Origin: Anaerolineae bacterium
GTDB lineage: Bacteria; Chloroflexota; Anaerolineae; Anaerolineales; Anaerolineaceae
Direction: 5' to 3'
NCBI GenBank assembly: GCA_016213455.1
Contig: JACRAG010000006.1
Location: 1-14,567, forward strand
DNA: 14,567 bases
This document shows positions 1-7,179 of the stretch, piece by piece. Position numbers and translations under genes: made by a program. The notes beneath the pieces were generated by a model, which was not told where the DNA came from, did not search any database, and saw nothing but the letters and a program-made list of their open reading frames with translations. Each line of letters begins with the position of its first letter. Position 1 is the stretch's first letter.

Positions 1-1124
1 AACTGCACATTCCGGAAAGTAACATGTCCGGCAGCCTGTACCAGCTGCGCCGGCTTGGCGGTGTCGAGCGATTCTTCCGGCTGATCCAGGAATTCAAAGA
101 CACGCTCCGCTGCGGCAGCCGTCTGCTGCAGGACGTTTGAAATGTTGGCCAGCTGGGTGATGGGCTGGGTGAAAGAGCGCACATACTGGATGAAGGCCTG
201 GATGTCGCCGACCGTGATGGCATTCCGGATCGCCAACCAACCGCCCACAATCGTCACCAGAACATAGCTCAAATTGCCAATGAAGGACATGACCGGCATC
301 ATCATGCCGGAAAGCGACTGCGATTTCCAGGCGGTTTCATACAGCACCTGGTTGGAATCTTCAAACTGGCGCAGGCTCTTCTCCTGCCCGTTGAAAGCCT
401 TGACGATCACATGCCCGCCGTACATCTCCTCGATATGGCCGTTGACCCGACCCAGCGTCTCCTGCTGTTGTTTGAAGAACTGCTGCGAGCGTCCGATGAT
501 CAGCATGGCGGAAATCAATGACAGCGGCACCGTAATCAGCGCCAGCAATGTCATCCAGCCGTTGATCGAGAGCATCATCAGCAGCACACCGACCACACTC
601 ACCAGCGAGGTGATGATTTGCGTCAGGCTCTGGTTGAGGGTCTGGTTGACTGTGTCCACATCGTTGGTGATGCGCGAGAGCACCTCCCCATGCGGCATCC
701 CATCGAAAACCTTGAGCGGCATGCGGTTCATCTTTTCCGAGATGTCGCGCCGCAGCTGGTAGGTGATGCGGGTTGAAACATTCGCCATGATCCAGCCCTG
801 CACATATGAGAAAAGGGCAGAGATGGCATACAAAGCCAGTGCGCCGCCGGCAAACTGCCCAATGCGGGCAAAATCGATCCCGCCGCTGCCGTTCAGCTGC
901 GCCAGCACACCCTCAAACAGTGTGGTGGTGGCCTGCCCCAGCACCCTGGGGCCAAAGATGGTTGCCAGCGTTGAAGCTGCCGCGAAGATCAACGAGACGA
1001 TTAGCCCGGCGCGGTATGCACGCATATACACAAACAGCCGTTTCAAGGTGCCCTTGAAATCACGGGCTTTCACTTTAACCGACGCCCCCATCGAGCCGCC
1101 GGTGCTGGGACCTGAGCGCATCAT
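1..1124 (-). CDS. ABC exporter subunit, membrane domain plus start of ATPase domain (partial, C-terminus off window)
   Basis: About 374 residues are visible with no internal stop; the gene runs off the left edge before the Walker A motif. The visible part is a six-helix exporter-type transmembrane domain. It carries the usual intracellular-loop signature (FDGMPHGEVLSRITNDVD, roughly residues 123-140), and a second loop around VKAFNGQE. The start of the ATP-binding domain (HVTFRNVQ) lies at the edge. The start is the first of two adjacent ATGs: it overlaps the stop of the upstream gene as ATGA, and an AGGAGG Shine-Dalgarno lies 7 bases ahead (1137-1132), encoded inside the end of that gene. 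Because the upstream subunit has a degenerate ATPase site, this one should supply the canonical Walker B glutamate and H-loop of a heterodimeric exporter (BmrC/BmrD, LmrC/LmrD, TM287/TM288 type). That is inference, since those motifs are not in view. The substrate is unknown. Confidence 0.93.
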   Translation of the reverse strand, partial: MMRSGPSTGGSMGASVKVKARDFKGTLKRLFVYMRAYRAGLIVSLIFAAASTLATIFGPRVLGQATTTLFEGVLAQLNGSGGIDFARIGQFAGGALALYAISALFSYVQGWIMANVSTRITYQLRRDISEKMNRMPLKVFDGMPHGEVLSRITNDVDTVNQTLNQSLTQIITSLVSVVGVLLMMLSINGWMTLLALITVPLSLISAMLIIGRSQQFFKQQQETLGRVNGHIEEMYGGHVIVKAFNGQEKSLRQFEDSNQVLYETAWKSQSLSGMMMPVMSFIGNLSYVLVTIVGGWLAIRNAITVGDIQAFIQYVRSFTQPITQLANISNVLQQTAAAAERVFEFLDQPEESLDTAKPAQLVQAAGHVTFRNVQ

Positions 1125-3352
1125 TCTACCGCCTCCTCAACACTGAGCTGTGACAGCGCAATTTCCCGGTACAGTGCGCAGGAGCGCATCAGCTCGGCAT
1201 GTGTGCCTTTACCGACCATGCGGCCCTCGTCAAGCACAATGATCTGCCCGGCATCTTTAATAGATGAAACACGCTGGGAAACCACCAGCACCGTGCTTCC
1301 GCCGGTTTCCTGTTTCAAGGCGCGCCGCAGCGCGGCGTCGGTTTGAAAGTCCAGCGCCGAGAAACTGTCATCGAAAATATAGATGGGCGGCTTGCGAACC
1401 AGCGCACGCGCGATGGACAGGCGTTGTTTTTGCCCGCCTGACACGTTACCGCCGCCCTGGGAAATGTCCATTTGCATCCCCTGCGGGTTGGCAGCGACAA
1501 ACGCCTCCGCCTGCGCAATCTCAAGCGCTGAGTGCAGCGCAGATTCGGCAGCCTGATCGTCGGCATAGCGAAGATTACTTTCCACCGTACCGGAAAGCAG
1601 CACGCTTTTTTGGGGAACATACCCAATCTTGCTGCGCAGGTCGTACAGCGACACCCGGCGAATATCCACACCGTCCATCCATATCTCCCCGGCGGTTACC
1701 TCATATAACCGCGGGATCAGATTCACCACCGTGGATTTGCCCGCACCCGTCGGGCCGATCAGCGCAGTGGTCTGTCCGGACAAAACGGTGAAGTTGATCT
1801 CATGCAGCGCATCCTCTTCCGCTCCCGGATATCGGAACGACACATTACGGAATTCGATCTCGCCTCGGAATGGCTCGGGAAAGCCCTGGACATCCGGTGC
1901 ATCTTGAATGGCGGGCTCGGCTTCCAACACGTCCGCGATACGGTCGCTGGAGACCGAGGCGCGCGGCAAAGCCACGATCATGGTCGAGAGCATCAAAACT
2001 GCCATGACAATCTGCATGGCGTACTGGGTCACCGCCATCATGTCGCCCACCTGCAGGTTGGCCTGCGCCACCTGGTATGAGCCCACCCACACGATCGCCA
2101 CGCCCAATCCGTTCATGATCAGCATCATCGTCGGGTTTAACATCGCCATGATGCGGTTGAGAAACAGGCTCACGCCGGTCAATTCCACATTCGCCTGGTC
2201 AAAACGCTTTTCCTCGTCCGGCTGGCGATTGAAAGCGCGCACAACCATCATCCCCGAAAGCAATTCGCGCGAGATGCGGTTCAGGCGGTCCACCAGGTTC
2301 TGAACCACACGATAACGTGGCAGCGAAAGCGACATGATCACCGCGATCAGACTGAACGAGACGATCACTGCCACCCCGATCAGCCACCACATCACCGAAC
2401 CAGCCCCCAGCAGGCGGATCATCCCGCCCACGGCGATGATTGGCGCATAGAACACGATGCGAATCAACACTGCCACCACCAGCTGAATCTGGGTGATGTC
2501 ATTGGTCGAGCGGGTGATCAACGAAGCCGTGGAAAAGCGGTCGAACTCCGCATTGCCAAAGGCCGTGACCTTCTGAAAGACCGCCCGGCGCAAGTCACGC
2601 GCCATGCCGGCGCCCACCCGCGATGCGAGCACGGTCACCAGAATGGAACACCCCCCGGAGAGCAGCGAAAGCAGCAGCATTATGCCGCCCGTGCGAATAA
2701 TGTAACCCGTCTGCACCGCAGCGGTATCCATTCCCAGGGTCGCATACTCCGCGCGGACGGCGCCCACCGCAGATTGGGTCAACATGGTTTCGCCCAACGC
2801 GTCCAACGGATCGGACAACTTTTCCACCAGGGATGCGCGCTGCGCCGCGGGCAGCGCTTGCAAGGTCTGGAACCCATCCGCACCGGACGGCAGTTCGCTA
2901 AACACATTGCCCAGACCAGCGGCATCTTCGGGGCTCGCCGCGGCTTTTTCCAGCGCGCCGGCTGCCATCCATGCCCTGGCGAAAAGCGGGTTCAATCGCG
3001 CTATATCCTCCTGATCCAGCGCCTTGCGCAGATAGACCGCCTCCCCGCCGTGCCCCGGAACATCTTTCAATGCTTGCGCGGCGCTGGGCTCCGCCGGATC
3101 GAACAAATCATAGGCGGACATCACCTGCGCTTTTTCTGCATCCAGCCAGAACAGGCTTAATCGATCCATGCGGCTGGCACGCAGCGCCTGGGGAACGGCA
3201 TTTTCCACACCGCCTTGTTGAATACCGGTGTTAACGATGCGCCCCAGGTAATCCGGCAGCATCAACTCCAGATTGGCCTGGATGAAGAGCAAACCCACTG
3301 CCAGTAAAATCGTCCAAAGATAAGGTTTCGCGTACTTCGCAAGGCGGATCAT
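1121..3352 (-). CDS. ABC exporter subunit with degenerate nucleotide-binding site (heterodimeric multidrug-type exporter)
   Basis: This 743-residue protein fuses an exporter transmembrane domain to an ATPase domain. Helix 1 is at about residues 10-30. It is followed by an unusually long extracellular segment (about 45-212) before helix 2 (about 217-242), then the remaining helices to about 465. ATPase motifs are Walker A GPTGAGKST (533-541), Q-loop Q581, signature VSGGQ (637-641) and Walker B IYIFDDS (657-663). The catalytic glutamate position is aspartate (D662) and the switch histidine is glutamine (VSQRVSS, Q693). These are the known marks of the non-hydrolysing site in heterodimeric exporters such as TM287/TM288 and LmrC/LmrD. 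The start overlaps the stop of the upstream kinase-like gene by ATGA, and the stop overlaps the next ABC gene the same way, so translation is probably coupled and stoichiometric. The start has only a weak ribosome binding site of its own. Export of drugs, lipids or peptides is possible; the substrate cannot be read from the sequence. Confidence 0.96.
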   Translation of the reverse strand: MIRLAKYAKPYLWTILLAVGLLFIQANLELMLPDYLGRIVNTGIQQGGVENAVPQALRASRMDRLSLFWLDAEKAQVMSAYDLFDPAEPSAAQALKDVPGHGGEAVYLRKALDQEDIARLNPLFARAWMAAGALEKAAASPEDAAGLGNVFSELPSGADGFQTLQALPAAQRASLVEKLSDPLDALGETMLTQSAVGAVRAEYATLGMDTAAVQTGYIIRTGGIMLLLSLLSGGCSILVTVLASRVGAGMARDLRRAVFQKVTAFGNAEFDRFSTASLITRSTNDITQIQLVVAVLIRIVFYAPIIAVGGMIRLLGAGSVMWWLIGVAVIVSFSLIAVIMSLSLPRYRVVQNLVDRLNRISRELLSGMMVVRAFNRQPDEEKRFDQANVELTGVSLFLNRIMAMLNPTMMLIMNGLGVAIVWVGSYQVAQANLQVGDMMAVTQYAMQIVMAVLMLSTMIVALPRASVSSDRIADVLEAEPAIQDAPDVQGFPEPFRGEIEFRNVSFRYPGAEEDALHEINFTVLSGQTTALIGPTGAGKSTVVNLIPRLYEVTAGEIWMDGVDIRRVSLYDLRSKIGYVPQKSVLLSGTVESNLRYADDQAAESALHSALEIAQAEAFVAANPQGMQMDISQGGGNVSGGQKQRLSIARALVRKPPIYIFDDSFSALDFQTDAALRRALKQETGGSTVLVVSQRVSSIKDAGQIIVLDEGRMVGKGTHAELMRSCALYREIALSQLSVEEAVE

Positions 3353-5994
3353 AGCTGGTCCATTTCATTTTCCAAAAGGCGCACTACGCCATTGGAGCCA
3401 TCCACTTCCACCAGCTGACCATCGATAAGCCGGCTGGTGGCGTCTTCCAGACCGGAGACGCACGGAATCCCGTACTCTCGCGCCACCACAGCCCCATGCT
3501 GCAGCGCGCCGCCAATCTCCAGGATGATGCCGCGTGCGTTGATGAACAGCGGCGTCCAACCCGGATCGGTAGCCCGTGCAACCAGGATCTCACCCGGGAG
3601 CAGCTTCTTTTCAGTGGCATGCCGCATCACCTTCACCCGGCCCCGCACCACCCCCGGCGAGATGGGCACGCCGATCATGCTGCCGTCGTCAACCGGCGGT
3701 GGGGGCGGGAAGAAGATCTTGCCGCGCGAGTCGATGATGCGAGCCACCAGGCGGCTCTTGCGGATCTTCTGAATCAACGCCGAACGCTGTTCTGCCAGCG
3801 CGCGCAGGTCAACCGACGGATCTGCCGTAGCCCGGTCGATGTCCGCGATGGTCAGGTCAAAGATTTGCTCGGCGCGGTCAAGGCGACCAGCCGCCGTAAA
3901 GCGCTGGCCCAGGCTCAACGCGCGCTGGCGGAAGAGATCGATCACTTTGATGACATAGTGCTTGGGCGTTTCCCGATAACCGCCAAACATGATCCAGGTC
4001 TGGTAGTACTTTTGAAATGCGCGGGCCTGCCGCCGGCCTTTTTTCTGCGCAATCGCCAGCAATGCCTGGTAAGCCGCTTCCCGCTTGGCGCGCGCTTCTT
4101 CGAAGAAGAAGTGCGTGTTGCTCTGGGCAGCCTGTGACATGCTCTTGAGTTGCTCGAACAGCCGGGCAGGTTGCTCCCGCGTACGCGGCGTCGCCACATC
4201 AATTTCACCCGGGCTGCGGTGTCCAAACTCAGCCATAAAGCGGTCCCATAACTGCATGAATTCAGGAGACAGGCGTTTTGCCTCCAGGTCGGCGAGGAAA
4301 CCTTCCGTCGTAACCTGGCGGCGAATGTCATCCGACAAAGCCAGGGTGTAAATCCACTCGCCCATTTCCGTGGTTTTGTTGCCAGGCAACGCCACGCCCA
4401 GGTTGATCAGGTGATCCTGCACCCCGGCAGCCTCAGCCTTGAACAGGCCCTTGATGCGCTGCTGGGCAAGCTGCGCCACCAGGATCATCGGGATTCCGTA
4501 ATCCGAGTAGAAGAACTTGAGCAGATCGGTCAGCTGCCTGGCCTGCTCCTGCAGGGACACGCCCTGGGTTGGAACACGGTCAAAGCGCCGCAATTCCTCG
4601 GGCAGGGCTGCCTGATAACTGAGTAAAATTTTCTCGGGCCACAGGTAGGCAGCCAGTACGCCCTGGATCATCGGCAGCACTTTCAACGCCATTCCGCGGC
4701 GCATGGCTTTCAATCGCGGGGGCAGCTCTCCTTTAAGATATTGCGGCATGTCGATGCTGTCCAGGATCGCCAGCACGCGCGGGTCGCCAAAACTGCCGGG
4801 AGCCAGGGAGGCGTTCTTCATTCCCATCATCTGCCCGTATGAAATATTCATGTAATAGCCACCGCCGGCTGTAAAGGTCACCCCGTCCAATCCAACGGCG
4901 CCCTCCGCCACGGGACCGCCGACTTTATTGAGCACCCAGCCCAGGAAATCCGTTCCCAGCACAGACAGCGGTTCCTGCAGCCCCTGCTCGATCAGGGTGG
5001 AGTTGGCATACAGGCGTTTGGGCGCACCCGGCGGGGTGATCATTTCCTCCGGCAGCGGCAGGTAGGTGGTGATGGGACGCGCCTGCAGCAAATACAGCTT
5101 GCCCTGTGCGATCGCCCATTCGATGTCCACCGGTTTCCGGTAATAGGCCTCCACCTTTTCCAGCATGGCGGTGAGGTCCAGCGCCTGTTCAGAGGTAATC
5201 GAAGCCGCCTGCGGCTGCCCGGACGTTGTGCGCGTGGTGCCGCCATTCTGGTTGAGGGTGATGACGATCTGCTTGCTGCCGACGCGCATCTCCACAATCT
5301 GACGCCGGACTTTATCCACCACAAACACATCCGGGTCGGCGTCGCCGGAGACCACCGATTCGCCCAGCCCGTGATTGGCATTGATCACAGCCTCGTCAAA
5401 ACAGTTGTTCAGTGGGTTCAGCGAGAAAGCCACCCCGGCACACTCCGCGTCCACCTGCTGCTGGACCACGACGGCGATGCGCGGCTGGCTGATGGAGAAA
5501 CCGTGTTCCTTCTTGTAGAGGAAAACCCGCTCGTCAAAACTGGAAGCAAAGGAGTGTAAAACCGCCGCCTCCAGCCCAGCTGCTGTCACCCCCAAAGAAG
5601 TCTCATACCCGCCGGCGAACGAGGCGCCCTCCAGGTCTTCCTCTGGCGAGGAGGAACGCACCGCAAACAGCGCGGCGCCGCTGGACGCCTGAAGATTCTG
5701 CAGCGCCGCGATCAGCTCCTGCCGTTGATGAGCGTCGAAAGTCATGCCGCGGCTCAACGCCTGCAGCTCCCGGGCAGCCGCGCCCAGTTCCTCTGCCGGG
5801 CAGGTTTGAACGCAATCCCAGGCCGGAGTGGAACGCAGCGCAGCCATCCAGGGTTCAAAGAAAGCCACACTTAACACAAAACCCGGCGGTACCGCCAGTC
5901 CTTCACGGGACATGGTGATTAATGCCAATCCTTTTCCACCCACCTGGTCGAGACGGGGATGTTCTGCTGTGGTGAACGGTATAATCCAATTCAT
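3349..5994 (-). CDS. PEP-synthase-like phosphotransferase with rifampicin-phosphotransferase domain order
   Basis: This 881-residue protein has an N-terminal PPDK/PEP-synthase ATP-grasp domain (about 1-310) with VGGKG (18-22), AVRSSSPEED (111-120) and a closing LLQARPIT (302-309). A long helical middle region (about 325-750) contains EFGHRSPGEIDVATPR (589-604) and RETPKHYVIKVIDLFRQ (674-690), close to motifs I recall from rifampicin phosphotransferases. A PPPPP hinge (763-767) leads to a C-terminal swivelling phosphohistidine domain with GGALQHGAVVAREYGIPCV (828-846), where H833 is the expected phosphocarrier. PEP synthase has the histidine domain in the middle and a C-terminal TIM barrel; that barrel is absent here, so pyruvate is an unlikely acceptor. 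In the RPH family ATP gives its beta-phosphate to a drug hydroxyl via the histidine. The start has GAGAGG 8 bases ahead (6008-6003). It is first in an operon with an ABC exporter, divergent from a TetR regulator. The acceptor substrate is unknown, and rifampicin resistance is only one possibility. Confidence 0.9.
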   Translation of the reverse strand: MNWIIPFTTAEHPRLDQVGGKGLALITMSREGLAVPPGFVLSVAFFEPWMAALRSTPAWDCVQTCPAEELGAAARELQALSRGMTFDAHQRQELIAALQNLQASSGAALFAVRSSSPEEDLEGASFAGGYETSLGVTAAGLEAAVLHSFASSFDERVFLYKKEHGFSISQPRIAVVVQQQVDAECAGVAFSLNPLNNCFDEAVINANHGLGESVVSGDADPDVFVVDKVRRQIVEMRVGSKQIVITLNQNGGTTRTTSGQPQAASITSEQALDLTAMLEKVEAYYRKPVDIEWAIAQGKLYLLQARPITTYLPLPEEMITPPGAPKRLYANSTLIEQGLQEPLSVLGTDFLGWVLNKVGGPVAEGAVGLDGVTFTAGGGYYMNISYGQMMGMKNASLAPGSFGDPRVLAILDSIDMPQYLKGELPPRLKAMRRGMALKVLPMIQGVLAAYLWPEKILLSYQAALPEELRRFDRVPTQGVSLQEQARQLTDLLKFFYSDYGIPMILVAQLAQQRIKGLFKAEAAGVQDHLINLGVALPGNKTTEMGEWIYTLALSDDIRRQVTTEGFLADLEAKRLSPEFMQLWDRFMAEFGHRSPGEIDVATPRTREQPARLFEQLKSMSQAAQSNTHFFFEEARAKREAAYQALLAIAQKKGRRQARAFQKYYQTWIMFGGYRETPKHYVIKVIDLFRQRALSLGQRFTAAGRLDRAEQIFDLTIADIDRATADPSVDLRALAEQRSALIQKIRKSRLVARIIDSRGKIFFPPPPPVDDGSMIGVPISPGVVRGRVKVMRHATEKKLLPGEILVARATDPGWTPLFINARGIILEIGGALQHGAVVAREYGIPCVSGLEDATSRLIDGQLVEVDGSNGVVRLLENEMDQL

Positions 5995-6019
5995 TCCGAT
6001 AACCTCTCTGTACCTTTCG

Positions 6020-6041
6020 TTAACCAGCCTGACAAGGTTAA
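6020..6041. promoter_or_regulatory. Inverted repeat in the leader of the phosphotransferase-exporter operon
   Basis: TTAACC and GGTTAA form a perfect 6-bp inverted repeat separated by 10 bases. It lies between the predicted leftward start site (about 6093) and the phosphotransferase start codon at 5994. It could be a protein-binding site or a weak RNA hairpin in the leader. Nothing else identifies it. Confidence 0.35.
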
Positions 6042-6057
6042 TCTTTTTAGAATATAT

Positions 6058-6085
6058 TTGTAATTTTATAGCACCATGCTATAAT
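6058..6085 (+). promoter_or_regulatory. Predicted promoter for the TetR-family gene
   Basis: A perfect TATAAT -10 box (6080-6085) follows a partial -35 box TTGTAA (6058-6063, 4 of 6 matches) with a 16-base spacer. Transcription would start near 6092, giving a leader of about 120 bases before the repressor gene. A 19-bp palindrome covers most of the spacer and the -10 box, as expected for autorepression. Confidence 0.55.
6066..6084. promoter_or_regulatory. Candidate TetR operator (8-bp perfect palindrome arms)
   Basis: TTATAGCA-CCA-TGCTATAA is a perfect inverted repeat with 8-bp arms and a 3-base centre, a size typical of TetR-family operators. It overlaps the -10 box and spacer of the rightward promoter. 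It also lies just downstream of the predicted leftward start site, so one bound dimer could block both directions. Assignment to the adjacent repressor is inference from position. Confidence 0.55.
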
Positions 6086-6099
6086 GATTACAGAATTTG

Positions 6100-6127
6100 A
6101 TTATAACGGCAATTCTGGAATTGTCAA
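6100..6127 (-). promoter_or_regulatory. Consensus promoter of the phosphotransferase-exporter operon
   Basis: On the minus strand, TTGACA (6127-6122) and TATAAT (6105-6100) are both perfect sigma-70-type hexamers, separated by 16 bases. Transcription would start near 6093 and run leftward into the three-gene operon with a leader of about 100 bases. A promoter this close to consensus would be strong when unrepressed, which fits a tightly repressed, inducible unit. Confidence 0.75.
6110..6123. promoter_or_regulatory. Second palindrome inside the leftward promoter
   Basis: CAATTC-TG-GAATTG is a perfect inverted repeat lying in the spacer and touching the -35 box of the leftward promoter. It could be a second regulator site. 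Its sequence differs from the 6066-6084 palindrome, so the two may bind different proteins, or this one may be chance in an AT-rich stretch. Confidence 0.35.
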
Positions 6128-6176
6128 CACCTAACACTCTAAATATTACAAATTTATGCATGGAACCTAATCATCC

Positions 6177-6215
6177 ATGACTGACAAAAAAGACGGGAAA
6201 GGAACACCACCATGA
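6177..6215 (+). other. Possible 12-codon upstream reading frame overlapping the TetR start
   Basis: An ATG at 6177 opens a short frame (MTDKKDGKGTPP) whose TGA stop overlaps the repressor ATG as ATGA. It has no recognisable ribosome binding site and may be chance. If translated, it could couple or buffer translation of the repressor. Confidence 0.15.
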
Positions 6216-6823
6216 TAAACGGGTTTACCCGCCGCAAAGAGCAAAGCAAAGAAGATATCCGCATGGCAGCCTGGGAGCTGTTTGGCCAATTTGGAGTGGA
6301 AAAAGTGAGCGTAGCCGATATTGCCCACAAAGCGGGTGTATCACAGGCGACCATTTACAACAATTTCGGCAGCAAGGAAGCGCTGGCGCGCGAATTTGTG
6401 AGCTCTGCCGTGGAGCAGTTGGTCAACAGCGTCCAATTGCTCCTGACCAATGACCGTCCGTATTGGGATCGGGTGACATCCGTGATCCAATTCATCTCAG
6501 AAATGCTGGCCAACAGCCATCCATCACGCACCAGTTTCGCCAACCTCACCAGCGACTCTAACCTGTTGAATGACCCGGACATCAAAAAACTGCGTGACGT
6601 TGCCCGCGAACGCATGGAAATGATCCTGATGGACTTGATCAAAGAAGGCAAAGAAAATGGCCACATCTCGCCCGGGCTGTCGGATGACGCTTGCCGGCTT
6701 TACTTTACCGCTTTTCTGGATATATTCGTTGACCCGCGCGTGCACCAGATGTATTTTCGTAATCCCGGGTTGATCCAGGACCTGGGTGCGTTGATGATGT
6801 TCGGATTGAGCGGACAGAAATAG
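6212..6823 (+). CDS. TetR/AcrR-family transcriptional repressor
   Basis: This 203-residue protein has the TetR DNA-binding domain at about residues 13-60, with the helix-turn-helix around SVADIAHKAGVSQATIYNNF (33-52) and the family's GSKEAL continuation. The C-terminal two-thirds is an all-helical ligand-binding and dimerisation region of no recognisable subfamily. The start has AAAGGA 8 bases ahead (6198-6203). It is divergent from the phosphotransferase and ABC exporter operon, and the shared intergenic region holds facing promoters with palindromes. By family precedent (TetR, QacR, AcrR) it most likely represses both its own gene and the operon until an inducing ligand, perhaps the exported or phosphorylated compound, binds. 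The ligand is unknown. Confidence 0.93.
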   Translation: MINGFTRRKEQSKEDIRMAAWELFGQFGVEKVSVADIAHKAGVSQATIYNNFGSKEALAREFVSSAVEQLVNSVQLLLTNDRPYWDRVTSVIQFISEMLANSHPSRTSFANLTSDSNLLNDPDIKKLRDVARERMEMILMDLIKEGKENGHISPGLSDDACRLYFTAFLDIFVDPRVHQMYFRNPGLIQDLGALMMFGLSGQK

Positions 6824-7134
6824 GCAGGCATCCTGCTGTGGCGATGGGCTTGTCTGGATAGACTTGTTCAACGCCTGCATTGAAAACATGATGGGCAGTG
6901 ACCTTAATTCCCAAGGGTTGCAGCGGCAGAATCAATCGTATAATCATTTTAGTGGGATTGGCATCTATTGTTGCACAGCAATTTATCGGCGAAATGAGAA
7001 CCAGAACCTGTTGTCACCTGGATAAAGGCGGGGCAGTTGAAGCTCTTCTCTCGCCGGATTTCAACCCGATTCGATGAGTACACCCGTGTAGCCATCTCTG
7101 TGCAGATCTGCCCGGAGACACCCTATGGATCGCG
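6824..7134. other. Intergenic stretch without a recognisable gene
   Basis: About 310 bases between the repressor and the repeat protein. Open frames here are short and lack ribosome binding sites. A perfect TATAAT lies at 6939-6944 without a convincing -35 box; it could be a promoter for the downstream secreted protein, leaving a leader of about 230 bases. A 5-bp hairpin just after the repressor stop has no T-tract, so I do not call it a terminator. Confidence 0.5.
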
Positions 7135-7164
7135 ACAGTTCACCAATCTTGGTGAGCTGTTTTG
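7135..7164 (+). terminator. Hairpin with short T-run immediately upstream of the repeat-protein gene
   Basis: ACAGTTCACCAA (7135-7146) pairs with TTGGTGAGCTGT (7149-7160) with one G-T wobble, and TTTG follows. It resembles an intrinsic terminator, but lies only about 20 bases before the start codon and directly precedes the ribosome binding site. It may end readthrough from the repressor gene, or act as an attenuator or mRNA-stabilising leader element. Confidence 0.45.
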
Positions 7165-7179
7165 TTATGTGGGAGGGTT

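Noticed and set aside
3496..4137. Plus-strand open frame of 213 codons inside the phosphotransferase gene
   Set aside because: It is a shadow frame of a conserved coding region, with no ribosome binding site or recognisable protein features.
7162..7164. TTG as an upstream start for the repeat protein
   Set aside because: It falls right after the hairpin, adds residues that do not improve the signal peptide and lacks a ribosome binding site. ATG 7180 gives a clean basic-hydrophobic signal sequence.
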